Assembly (NCBI RefSeq): GCF_018873765.1
Contig: NC_057924.1
Coordinates: forward strand, 9,821,001-9,885,000
From: Telopea speciosissima
Lineage: Eukaryota > Streptophyta > Magnoliopsida > Proteales > Proteaceae
DNA length: 64,000 bases
Direction of reading: 5' to 3'
Shown here: piece by piece, positions 57,045 to 64,000 of the stretch
Layout: every line of letters starts with the position of its first letter
Numbering within the stretch: the first letter of the stretch is position 1
Position numbers and translations under genes: made by a program
The notes under the pieces: generated by a model
Databases searched by the model: none
Seen by the model: only the letters and a program-made list of their open reading frames with translations
Told to the model about the DNA's origin: nothing

Positions 57045-57571
57045 GTTGGCAAAAATGCGTTTAAAACTCCGCTTTAAATACATTCCCGTTTTTTACCGTT
57101 TTAAATACGTTTTGCCATATATTTTCCAAACATACGGTAAAAAACAGCAAACGGCAAGTATTCCCATTTTAAACATGTTTCCTCTTTTTTTGGTCTTTTT
57201 TAAGACCTTGGACTTAACTGACCATATCTCTCTCTCTCGAACTCTGATCGGCTTGATTCTTTCACCGACGTAAAGATGATTTGAAGTGCTACATTTTTCA
57301 TGATATCACCTTCAACTGAAAGTCAATGCATGGATACTGGAAATAGAAGCATGTATTTCAAATAAAAATTCCTCAATTTATATGAGAATAGTGATATTTT
57401 TTTTGTTCTCTTTTTTTGAAATATAAATGTTTAAAATCTGTACAGTCTGTTTTTCGTTTTTTACTATTCACTATTTTTTTTATCATTTTATTTGATCGTT
57501 CATTTATAATTTTTTACCGTTTAAAATCTATATCGTAAAACTCTATTTTATTACCGCTCTCATTTTTGCTA
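57045..57571. mobile_element. MITE with GTTRGCAAAAATG ends
   Basis: Left GTTGGCAAAAATGCG and right (inverted) GTTAGCAAAAATGAG match. The interior pairs ACCGTTTTAAA-type words. It interrupts the copia remnant between its WKSKKQ and EYRSMA parts. No clear target duplication, so the superfamily is unknown. Confidence 0.55.
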
Positions 57572-57947
57572 ACTATGATGTCAATTGAAGAATGAACGAG
57601 AGTGCTTTGTTTCTTGGACTTCCAAGAAAGAGGATTCCCACCAAAAAAAAAAGTAATAATATTGCTAATAACAAAACACGACGTACAGTGGGTCAGGCAG
57701 CCCATTTGGAGAAAGTAGTGCCAGTAGAGAGCTTTGTGCAGAAACAAGAAAACTTTAGATAATCAATGTTTTAAGGGTTGAAACAGTTTGATAATATTTG
57801 ACAGAATCGATATCTGACCGTCTGATGAAGCCACCGATTCGTGCATAATTGTGCCATCCAGTGAGGAGACAGCGAATTCCTTTTTTTTATTTTTTGTTAA
57901 AAAGATGACAGCGAATTCGAATAAAAGAAAACTAGAGGCGGTATGAT

Positions 57948-58246
57948 TGGAGGAGTTGGTGGTTTCGCCAAAACTTGGATTAGGAAAACCGAATCCCAAG
58001 TTCCGAACTTGAGGTAGACTCCCATAGTTTTTATATTTTATTCCTTTCTCTTCTTGCATACGATTCATGAAACTTCCTTAATAAATATTGAAAAAATAAA
58101 ATCGTCAATTATCGATTTTAACCTCTATTTAAGCCCTGTCAAACTTGTCACTGGATATCAGTAAGCTTTCCTTTAATTGAAGATTCATTCGGCAAATAGT
58201 TCTTCACCCTAATCTCCCGTTTCAAAGAAATCACAAAAAACGAAAG
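57948..58246 (+). promoter_or_regulatory. Promoter and leader of LICWGPK copy 3
   Basis: Shares GTGGTTTCGCCAAAACTT, TTCCGAACTTG, CGTCAATTATCGATTTTAAC and CTCTATTTAAGCCC with units 1 and 2. TATTTAAG (58132-58139) is the likely TATA box, about 110 bp from the ATG. It is conserved across copies in which the gene itself was lost. Confidence 0.6.
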
Positions 58247-58468
58247 ATGAGTGGCAGCAGTTCACGGATTTGCAAATTCGAGTCCGCCTTCAAAACAATG
58301 CAGAGAAGCAATTTGGCGGCGGCTGACAAGTCCAACCAAATTAGGCGTTTCTCCAGAGGCGTGAACGAACAAGAGATATCTAAGAATAGCAGCGAAGAGA
58401 TGAAGAGGAGACGAGAAAAAGAGAAGGTAGAGACTCTCCTGCACTTAATCTGCTGGGGTCCCAAGTAA
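58247..58468 (+). CDS. LICWGPK family copy 3
   Basis: A 73-aa intronless protein: MSGSSSRICKFESAFKTMQR, SNLAAADKSNQIRRFSRG, a charged KRRREKEKVE segment and the end TLLHLICWGPK. It has the best-preserved context of the three: shared promoter, normal N-terminus and shared 3' region. Function unknown. The Lys/Arg-rich centre plus conserved C-terminus suggests a short protein that binds a partner through its C-terminal peptide (inference). Convergent with WIP6, 2.6 kb away. Confidence 0.8.
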   Translation: MSGSSSRICKFESAFKTMQRSNLAAADKSNQIRRFSRGVNEQEISKNSSEEMKRRREKEKVETLLHLICWGPK

Positions 58469-59080
58469 TCATTCTGTTTTGGTTCTGGATTTTGTTCGGT
58501 GTGTCTAGAAACTTAAGAATTTCTTCTGTTCACACATAAGTTTTTGTAAGTAACTGAGAGTGTTGTACAAGAGTTGTGTCTTAGTGGTTCCACAGCCGAT
58601 AGAGATCAGTTCAAAGGGTTGCAGTTCTGGATTGATGAAATCTTTAGTGACAAGAAGTCTAAGGATGTAGTGATGCTAATGTATCTTTTCTGTTTCATGG
58701 GTGATCAGTAATTGGAATTTTGGACTTGAGAAGCTTAAGGTATCTTTCTTTATTAAAATCTAAATCTTTTAAAAATGGTGAACATTTTCAAAGGATTAAA
58801 TGCCGGCTGGCACAGGGGGGGTTAAAAGTGTATCTGAAGCCATGGAAATGATCGCCGGTAACCTAAAGTTTCTCCCCCATGTAATAACACAATTTGCAAG
58901 AGTGATGGGATCTCTGTAGTTGCAATATTGTTGCTAGGATAAAGACCAACCACATATAATTTTAGGCCTCCTAACCCTTGAGGAAGGTAATCTATCATAA
59001 TATTTGAACATATGCACAATATACTTTTAAGTCATGAAAGTTAGGAGACTTTCCCCGACTATGGATTTCCTTATTAAACT
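58469..59080. other. 3' flank of LICWGPK copy 3
   Basis: The first 230 bp match the 3' flanks of copy 2 and of the deletion scars. The rest is unique DNA with no supported gene. Confidence 0.5.
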
Positions 59081-59579
59081 TGTTGCGTCCACAAACCGTT
59101 GATGGATCCCTCTCGGGTTAAACCTGCAAAAGGGAGTCAGATAATTAAGGGAGAGTCGGTCTTCTCCAGCGGGTACTCTCCGATGCCTTAAGTCTCTGAT
59201 TGCAGCAGATAAGTTGCTAGAATTCAAGATGATCGTTGTGAGTATAGTGTGGGCTGTAAGTAGAGGCAGTGATAGAGATTTCCGCAATAGTAAATCTTTC
59301 ATCCCTAATAGGAGATCTTGTCGTAGAATCCTTTTGAGAAAGTGTTTCCCTCTTTGGTAGGAGTCCATTCATATTAGGAGTTTCCACACTGCTGTTCAAC
59401 AGCCATGATAAATGATTGCAATATATTAGGAATTGAGATATATATGCTGCCCGTTACATGAGGATCTTATCCTCTAATGACTTGGTTTCCCGATCCTAGT
59501 TGATCGGGTGTCATGTGGGCTTGACCCGATGAGCTTATCCATCAGACCTAGCATTGATTGGCCATAAGTAGGTATATCA
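59081..59579 (-). mobile_element. Ty3-gypsy-type solo LTR, third copy, fossil
   Basis: On the minus strand it runs TGATATACC to GACGCAACA (499 bp), with GGCATCGGAGAGT and TTTTGCAGG near the end as in the LTRs at 32 and 52 kb. It is flanked by a perfect AAACT duplication (59076-59080, 59580-59584). Solo, no internal domains. Confidence 0.8.
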
Positions 59580-59687
59580 AAACTAAAGAACAAAAGTTGC
59601 GTCTCTTTTATAATGGTTCTAGTGCCCTTTAGATCAGTTTGAAGGGTTGTTGTTTCAGTAAATATAGCCCATGCTTTTCTTTTATGG

Positions 59688-59888
59688 ATGACCATATCTA
59701 GAGAGATAAGACCATGGACAGCGTGATGGCATAGAAATCATAGTGTGAATGAAGAAAGACAGAAAGACATGACCATATCTAGAGAGATAAGACCATGATA
59801 GAAAAAGACACAAAAAGGGTCTATTGTACAAGGAAAAACAGCAAAAGGGCTAACTTTTCATGACCATATTTAGAGAGATATGACCATG
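59688..59888. repeat. Three spaced copies of a 29-bp motif
   Basis: Copies at 59688-59716, 59769-59797 and 59860-59888, each starting ATGACCATAT and ending GACCATG around AGAGAGATA. The first two are identical; the third has two changes. Spacers differ (about 52 and 62 bp). Each copy is loosely palindromic (ATGACCAT / GACCATG). Confidence 0.9.
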
Positions 59889-59944
59889 GGAAGCAAGATC
59901 AATGTTACTATCATCCATAGGGATGTGATAATACCCATTTGCAT

Positions 59945-60135
59945 CTAATTAGCTTTACGCCTTGAGGTGGATCTTCAAAAGTCCAGAAGTGGTTGGAGTT
60001 CATAGAGTTCATTTCAGAGCGTATAGCTTCCAATCATTTAGTTGAATCAACATCCTTTATAGCCTTAGAGTAAATATAGGGATCTGTGTCAAAAACATCG
60101 GACACCATGTGAAACTCTTCCACTTTTTAATCTTT
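59945..60135 (-). mobile_element. Ty1-copia reverse-transcriptase fragment, fossil
   Basis: The minus strand translates to EAIRSEMNSMNSNHFWTFED and PPQGVKL, the start of the copia reverse-transcriptase region. A short isolated relic from a different copia lineage than the one at 37 kb. Confidence 0.6.
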
Positions 60136-61060
60136 TTCAATATAAGTGTTCTACCAATTTGAACTAAAGACCCATCAAGTACTCAATGAATTAATACAAC
60201 AAATTGAACCAAATAATATTCTCCATTTTTTTTTTGAATTAATTTGAAATGAATGAATTTCAACTGTTACACCAAAAAAAATCACTCAACGAAACTATGG
60301 AAAGAGAAAGCGTTTTTACATTCATGTCTCACATAATTCAGCTATTTAATTGAAAGCAAATAAAACCGTCTCTCTTCAATAAAATTTAAAAAAGAAAAAA
60401 AAAATCTTAAATGTTTTACCTTTAATCACTCGGCAGAGTCGGGTAAAACATCCCAATATTGGAAGCTCCAAGAAATCCGAAGAAACTTGCATCTTTGTAA
60501 GGATACAAGACTCAGGTAATTTAGATCCAAAGTCAATTTCAAGTATTGGTAACTGAACCAGTACAAAAAGGCGGATGATTAGAATAGATTCTTGGTCAGA
60601 AACTGTTTATCAAAACGAAAATGGAGACCAAATACAGGGAGGCCCTTAGCATATAGTAAATTTTCTCCCTGCTTCTAGATCCAGGATTTTTGAGCTTGAT
60701 GAACCACCGTTCCTCTTAAGATCGCAGATTAAGATAAGAAATTAGAGTAAGAATTAACAACTTGGTCCAAACCTGTATGAAACAATTAGGATTTATGCTA
60801 GAAGAAACACAAATAAACTTAAAAAAAGGGCAAGACAAGATAAGGTATGTAACAAAACAAAGCTTGTATATTTCATCTCATTCCACAAACAATTTGGAAT
60901 ATTTTTGTATTTACAATTCTGGAAACTTTCTACTCAAAACCCGTCCATCGATCCATCGGGACCTGTATTTCTACTAGGGTTTACGATCCGATACTCATCA
61001 AGGAATCCCTGGTCGAAAGAAGAAAGAGAAAAAAAAAAAGGGGGTTTAATAGTATTTATT
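60136..61060. other. Spacer 3' of WIP6
   Basis: AT-rich. AAGCTCCAAGAAATCCGAAG (about 60468) and the following 90 bp resemble 48430-48500 and 53340-53400, so part of the duplicated module. No gene was supported. Confidence 0.5.
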
Positions 61061-61348
61061 TCAGTTGGGACCCCAACAGCTGAGGTACATAACTTTCCTG
61101 AGAGACTCCTCCGATTGCTTCAAGTTCTCGTCACCAACCTTCTTAGCCGTTTTCACCATTGAAGTCGTCGCCGCCGGAGAAGAAGAAGAAGAAGCCTTTT
61201 TAGCCTGGGAGAAGGATCTCATATTGCCCTTGGCGTGCTGATGCAGCGACCTCAAGACATAATTCCATCTACAGATACCTTGATCTTTCAATACCTCCAC
61301 TGCTCCAACGCTCGCAGCCACGATCCAAGCTCTGCTTACCGAACTCAT
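61061..61348 (-). CDS. Wound-induced protein WIP6 (DUF3774), most diverged array member
   Basis: A 95-aa intronless protein from the ATG at 61348; a longer frame upstream is a Tyr/His run from a TAATGG repeat in the leader. AWIVAASVGAVEVLKDQG, ICRWNYVLRSLHQHAKGN, a long Ser/Ala linker (KKASSSSSPAATTSMVK), end SEESLRKVMYLSCWGPN. It differs from WIP1-5 across the linker and flanks, so it is an older paralogue, perhaps near the founder of the array. TATA candidate at 61458-61463. A GTGGGGCG element near 61494-61503 may correspond to the promoter block of the others. Confidence 0.93.
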   Translation of the reverse strand: MSSVSRAWIVAASVGAVEVLKDQGICRWNYVLRSLHQHAKGNMRSFSQAKKASSSSSPAATTSMVKTAKKVGDENLKQSEESLRKVMYLSCWGPN

Positions 61349-61382
61349 CTCTGTTTCGTAATGGTAATGGTAATGGTAATAG
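61349..61382. repeat. TAATGG short repeat in the WIP6 leader
   Basis: GGTAATGGTAATGGTAATAG, a hexanucleotide repeat directly 5' of the ATG on the minus strand. Confidence 0.85.
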
Positions 61383-61457
61383 TAATGTATTTCTCTCACT
61401 CGAACTCGATTGATGTTTGAATGAATGATATTAATTTGTGGATCTGAGCTCTGATAT

Positions 61458-61503
61458 TATATAGTGGTGAGCGTGGGAGTAGAAAACCAAACCGTGGGGC
61501 GTT
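61458..61503 (-). promoter_or_regulatory. WIP6 promoter elements
   Basis: TATATA at 61458-61463 is about 110 bp 5' of the ATG. About 30 bp further lies AACGCCCCACGGTTTGGTTT (minus strand). It shares GCCC(C)AC with the WIP1-5 block but lacks their CCAAT box. Confidence 0.45.
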
Positions 61504-62592
61504 TTCTTTCCTTTGGGGGCGCCACTGGTTTTCGTTTTCCTGGAAACATGGGACTCGATTGTCTTTCCCTCTATTCTCTCTTTCTTTACCCAAAATATAT
61601 ATAAATGTCACGTGTTACGTTTGTTTTGTTTTTTTATATTTTTGGACAATAATGATCATACAGTTGACTACCCTCGATCTCAATGGGATGCATAAAACTT
61701 TGGAGTATTTGGTGATTTTGAGTTCGGATAAGAAAACTCCATTCATTTCGGTCCTATGGGCACTCATTCTTATAAAAAGTGGAAAGTATCTATGGGCACG
61801 TACGGATCGTTATCTCCTTTAATTCGTTGTCTTTTTTAATTCTTCCAATTCCTCATATGGGGCAGGAATGACCACCCTACCTCCTGCTCAAAAACAGCCC
61901 AAGGTAAGATCCACTCCCCCATATTAGAGGAATTAAAGGAATTGAAGGCACGGACTCTTTACTTATAAACTAGTGGAAAGTAAACAATTTGCAACTGGGA
62001 ATGGCGCTTCATACTAAAGTGGAAAACCATGTGTAGTTTCATTCTATGATCAACGGTTTTTGAACTGGGTTCTCTAGGTGGGTTTTAGTTCTACCACTCG
62101 TTAGACCAGAAAGAACCCATGTACAACCTTAGCCATATGAACCCAATGATTGAAGGAAAGACACATTTTATGAATGATTTAAAAAAAAAATGTAACCATT
62201 GCACAAGGTTCCACTCCAGTGGGGTCTAGGGAGGTTCATAATATATGTAACTTTACCCTTACTTTCCAAATAAATAAGGGAAAATACCATCCCCTCCCCT
62301 CTAAGTATCCATAATATCAAATCCCACCCCCAAGTTTTGAATAATGATAATGCCCTCCCCTACTTTTGAAAGATTCTATCAAATATACCCTAAATGTTAA
62401 AAAACGCCATTAAGTGATGACGTGGGCATGTCCAATTTTTTTAAAACCCCAGATTACCCTTAATATAATTTAATTCCAATTTTACCCTCTTTAATCCCAA
62501 AACCCCTTTTTTCATCTTTTTCACCCAAAAACCCTTTTTCGTTTCTTCGTCTTCTTTTTCCCCTCATGCTCCACCAATTTTTATCTTCTCAT
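61504..62592. other. Intergenic, no gene seen
   Basis: AT-rich DNA. The piece 62285-62470 (CCATCCCCTCCCCTCTAAG to GATGACGTGGGCATG) looks like one end of a MULE/MITE-type element, but no partner end was found. Confidence 0.5.
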
Positions 62593-62660
62593 GTTACAGC
62601 ACGTTTCTGTAACGCATTGTGCGGTAGTTACAGAGACCATGTACACCATGTGGGGCCCTT
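62593..62660. repeat. MITE fragment, GTGGGGCCC family
   Basis: TGTTACAGCACG, CTGTAACGCATTGTGCGG, GTTACAGAGACCATG and ATGTGGGGCCC are shared with 35.4 and 55.0 kb. It abuts the 3' end of the kinase fragment and appears to have cut it. Confidence 0.6.
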
Positions 62661-62974
62661 AATGTTTTTGCTGGGATGTTGTTAGCGTTGTTGTCTTGAA
62701 CCGTCGAAGTTGTTGCGGCAGTGGTTGTCTTTTTAACGGCGATGATAAGGTTTTCGCCATCCATGACAGCTCTGTAAACGATGCAATGGCTTCCTTTACC
62801 AAGAAAGCTCACAGGGGAGAAGCCACTAGTGGCGGACTCTAGTTCAGTATAGGAGAATTTTCGAACATTGTTATGCCGCCGGCCGATACTGTTGCTGCTG
62901 CTTCTTCTTTTTAGGGTTCCAGTTATAAGAATCGCAGACGGCAATGGCGGACTCTGTTTTACAAGAGAAGCCAT
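62660..62974 (-). pseudogene. N-terminal piece of a receptor-like (CR4-related) protein kinase
   Basis: From the ATG at 62974: MASLVKQSPPLPSAIL, then KFSYTELESATSGFSP, the ATP-binding glycine loop LGKGSHCIVYRA and the catalytic Lys in LIIAVKKTT. The sequence ends after NNANNIPAKT where MITE sequence begins. Everything after the beta-3 region (catalytic loop, activation segment) is missing, so it cannot be an active kinase. In the glycine loop the residue usually G is C (SHCIV). The style resembles plant cytoplasmic kinases related to CRINKLY4; the exact family is uncertain. Confidence 0.72.
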
Positions 62975-63193
62975 GATAACCCATTTGGAGGTTCTATCTA
63001 AGTCAAATTCTACAATGGTGAGGGGAAAGGAGAGTGAAAAGGGCAAATATTAAATCGAGAGAGGCAAGAGCCATTAATGTGGGAACGAACCATGGGATAA
63101 GAATCAAAGTCTCCAAACAGTACTCCCTATAGTGTCTGCTTTATAGCTTTTTAACCTTTTTAGACTTTAGGAAGGGGAGAGGGAAAGGATTTT

Positions 63194-63763
63194 TTTTTTG
63201 TTTTTGGCACGAAAAACCCTGCAAGCGGGGCAATATATTAGGCTTCGGAGAGCAAAAAGGAAGTTACAATATTGAGGAGGTCCTCCGGAAAGGAAGACTT
63301 CCACAAACCCAGATAAAGGTAGCACAACGCCCACTTAGAGATAGTGTGGGCACAAGCATTGTCATCTCTGCCAACAAAAGAGAAAGAGATAGACTCAAAG
63401 CATGAAGAGAGAAGTCCTAAATCCATCATAATGATGGAGACTTCAATCGGGGGGTGGAATAAGGGGTCCAGCAAACACTTTACAAGAACTTGACAGTCGG
63501 AATGGAGAACAACTCGACGAAGCCCATCATTAACTGCCGTTTGCAACCCCATACAGATTGCTCTAGCTTCCCCAATAATAGCTGAGCTGGAAAAGTCGTG
63601 CTCAATAGACATCATGTACAGGCGTCTAAGATAAGTAGTGATAACCACCCCCATACCCATAACCCTAGGCCTATCGGATAGGGAAGCGTCAGTAAAAATG
63701 TGTAAAGCCCCCACCACTAGGCAAGGATAGGGCCGGGGAAAAGGGGGGGTGGCAGGGGAGCAA
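63194..63763 (-). mobile_element. 5'-truncated LINE, recent, RNase H frame open
   Basis: The T-run at about 63190-63201 is the poly-A tail of a minus-strand insertion. Flanks AGAGGGAAAGGATTTT (63178-63193) and AGAGGGAAAGATTTT (63764-63778) form the target duplication. The body is the 3' end of an L1-type LINE. The fresh duplication and open frame suggest a recent event. Confidence 0.78.
63238..63717 (-). CDS. LINE RNase H-like domain (truncated ORF2 end)
   Basis: A 159-aa open frame: LHIFTDASLSD (first Asp), AIIGEARAICMGLQTA (Glu), RRVVLHSDCQVLVKCL (second Asp), SFVGRDDNACAHTISKWAL (RN-like/His region). These are the landmarks of the plant-type RNase H domain fused to LINE reverse transcriptases. 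It has no proper start codon of its own; it is the tail of a longer protein. Confidence 0.8.
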   Translation of the reverse strand: MVGALHIFTDASLSDRPRVMGMGVVITTYLRRLYMMSIEHDFSSSAIIGEARAICMGLQTAVNDGLRRVVLHSDCQVLVKCLLDPLFHPPIEVSIIMMDLGLLSSCFESISFSFVGRDDNACAHTISKWALCYLYLGLWKSSFPEDLLNIVTSFLLSEA

Positions 63764-63778
63764 AGAGGGAAAGATTTT

Positions 63779-64000
63779 CAACTCTCAAGTCTCAAGTAGA
63801 AATTAATTCTGTGTCTACCAAAAATAAATAAATTAATACCTTCTCAGTTAATATTTTAATAACAAGAGAAGACTTTGAGGAGATGATTTGGTAAAAATAG
63901 AGGTCTGGAATCAAAGCTGAAGTGGCCGGATAAGCTAACTAATGAGGATACCATCTCAGCATTACACATCAGCCGAATACAAGGGCCCACCATGACTACA
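63779..64000. other. End of window, nothing recognised
   Basis: AT-rich DNA with no supported feature. Confidence 0.5.

Larger units (their letters stand above)
55545..57660 (-). mobile_element. Ty1-copia remnant with two nested MITEs, fossil
   Basis: The 3' part of an old copia element: RNase H residues FYCDSQAALHIVVN, HERTKNIEIDCHIVREHI and DIFTKPLERV near 55771-55995, and GNPLSWKSKKQ near 57600, with LTR-like DNA at the left end (about 55545-55770). Two DNA elements (56069-57009 and about 57045-57571) sit inside. Broken by the insertions and by further decay; much older than the 37-kb copia. Confidence 0.75.

Noticed and set aside
59027-59399. Minus-strand frames of 60-113 aa
   Set aside because: They fall mostly inside the gypsy-type solo LTR (59081-59579).
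59688-59888. Possible CRISPR-like spaced repeat
   Set aside because: Plant nuclear DNA, only three units and no cas genes; a simple dispersed motif.

Overview
This is nuclear DNA from a flowering plant, most likely a eudicot or early-diverging relative. It is AT-rich, with long introns and GT-AG splice sites. Two conserved plant genes, DGK5-type diacylglycerol kinase and THYLAKOID FORMATION 1 (THF1), sit beside typical plant repeats: Au-type SINEs, Ty1-copia and Ty3-gypsy LTRs, PIF/Harbinger, Mutator, hAT and CACTA sequences. I cannot name the species.

Region by region. 1-15.2 kb: eight 3' exons of a DGK5-like gene on the + strand; its start lies left of the window. 16.7-17.5 kb: an intronless, broken aminoacylase-1 copy (processed pseudogene). 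18.0-23.4 kb: a complete five-exon THF1 gene on the - strand, with an LTR remnant in intron 2 and a SINE in intron 3. 25.9 kb: a divergent wound-induced-protein gene (DUF3774, C-terminus CWGPN) on the + strand. 26.4-32.8 kb: a DNA-transposon cluster comprising a 1.4 kb PIF/Harbinger-like element that holds a CACTA end, a tRNA-Leu(CAA) gene and a SINE head, then a 1.3 kb Mutator-like element with long inverted repeats and a 9-bp target duplication, then a gypsy solo LTR.

32.8-61.4 kb is the main interest: a locally duplicated array of two kinds of tiny intronless genes. Six WIP genes (89-95 aa) lie on the - strand at 32.9, 41.9, 45.9, 48.8, 53.8 and 61.1 kb. Three + strand genes (72-76 aa, ending LICWGPK) lie at 48.1, 50.6 and 58.2 kb. 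I do not recognise the second family by name, but it shares the terminal CWGP with the WIPs. They alternate and point at one another, so the ancestral unit seems to be a convergent pair. In the first two large units the LICWGPK coding sequence has been cut out and its flanks remain. Five of the WIPs share a promoter block with a CCAAT box and an AAACCGCCCAC-like motif that resembles the hypoxia-responsive promoter element, upstream of a TATA box. A very young, whole-looking Ty1-copia element (36,965-41,728), two more gypsy solo LTRs, LINE tails and MITEs have entered the array.

61.4-64 kb holds the N-terminal piece of a protein-kinase gene cut by a MITE, and a 5'-truncated LINE with an open RNase H domain.

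How the genes may work together: DGK5 (phosphatidic-acid signalling) and THF1 (chloroplast) are ordinary single genes. The WIP/LICWGPK cluster looks like a stress-response small-protein array expanding by tandem duplication. Any joint role of its two families is inference from their shared C-terminus and arrangement.
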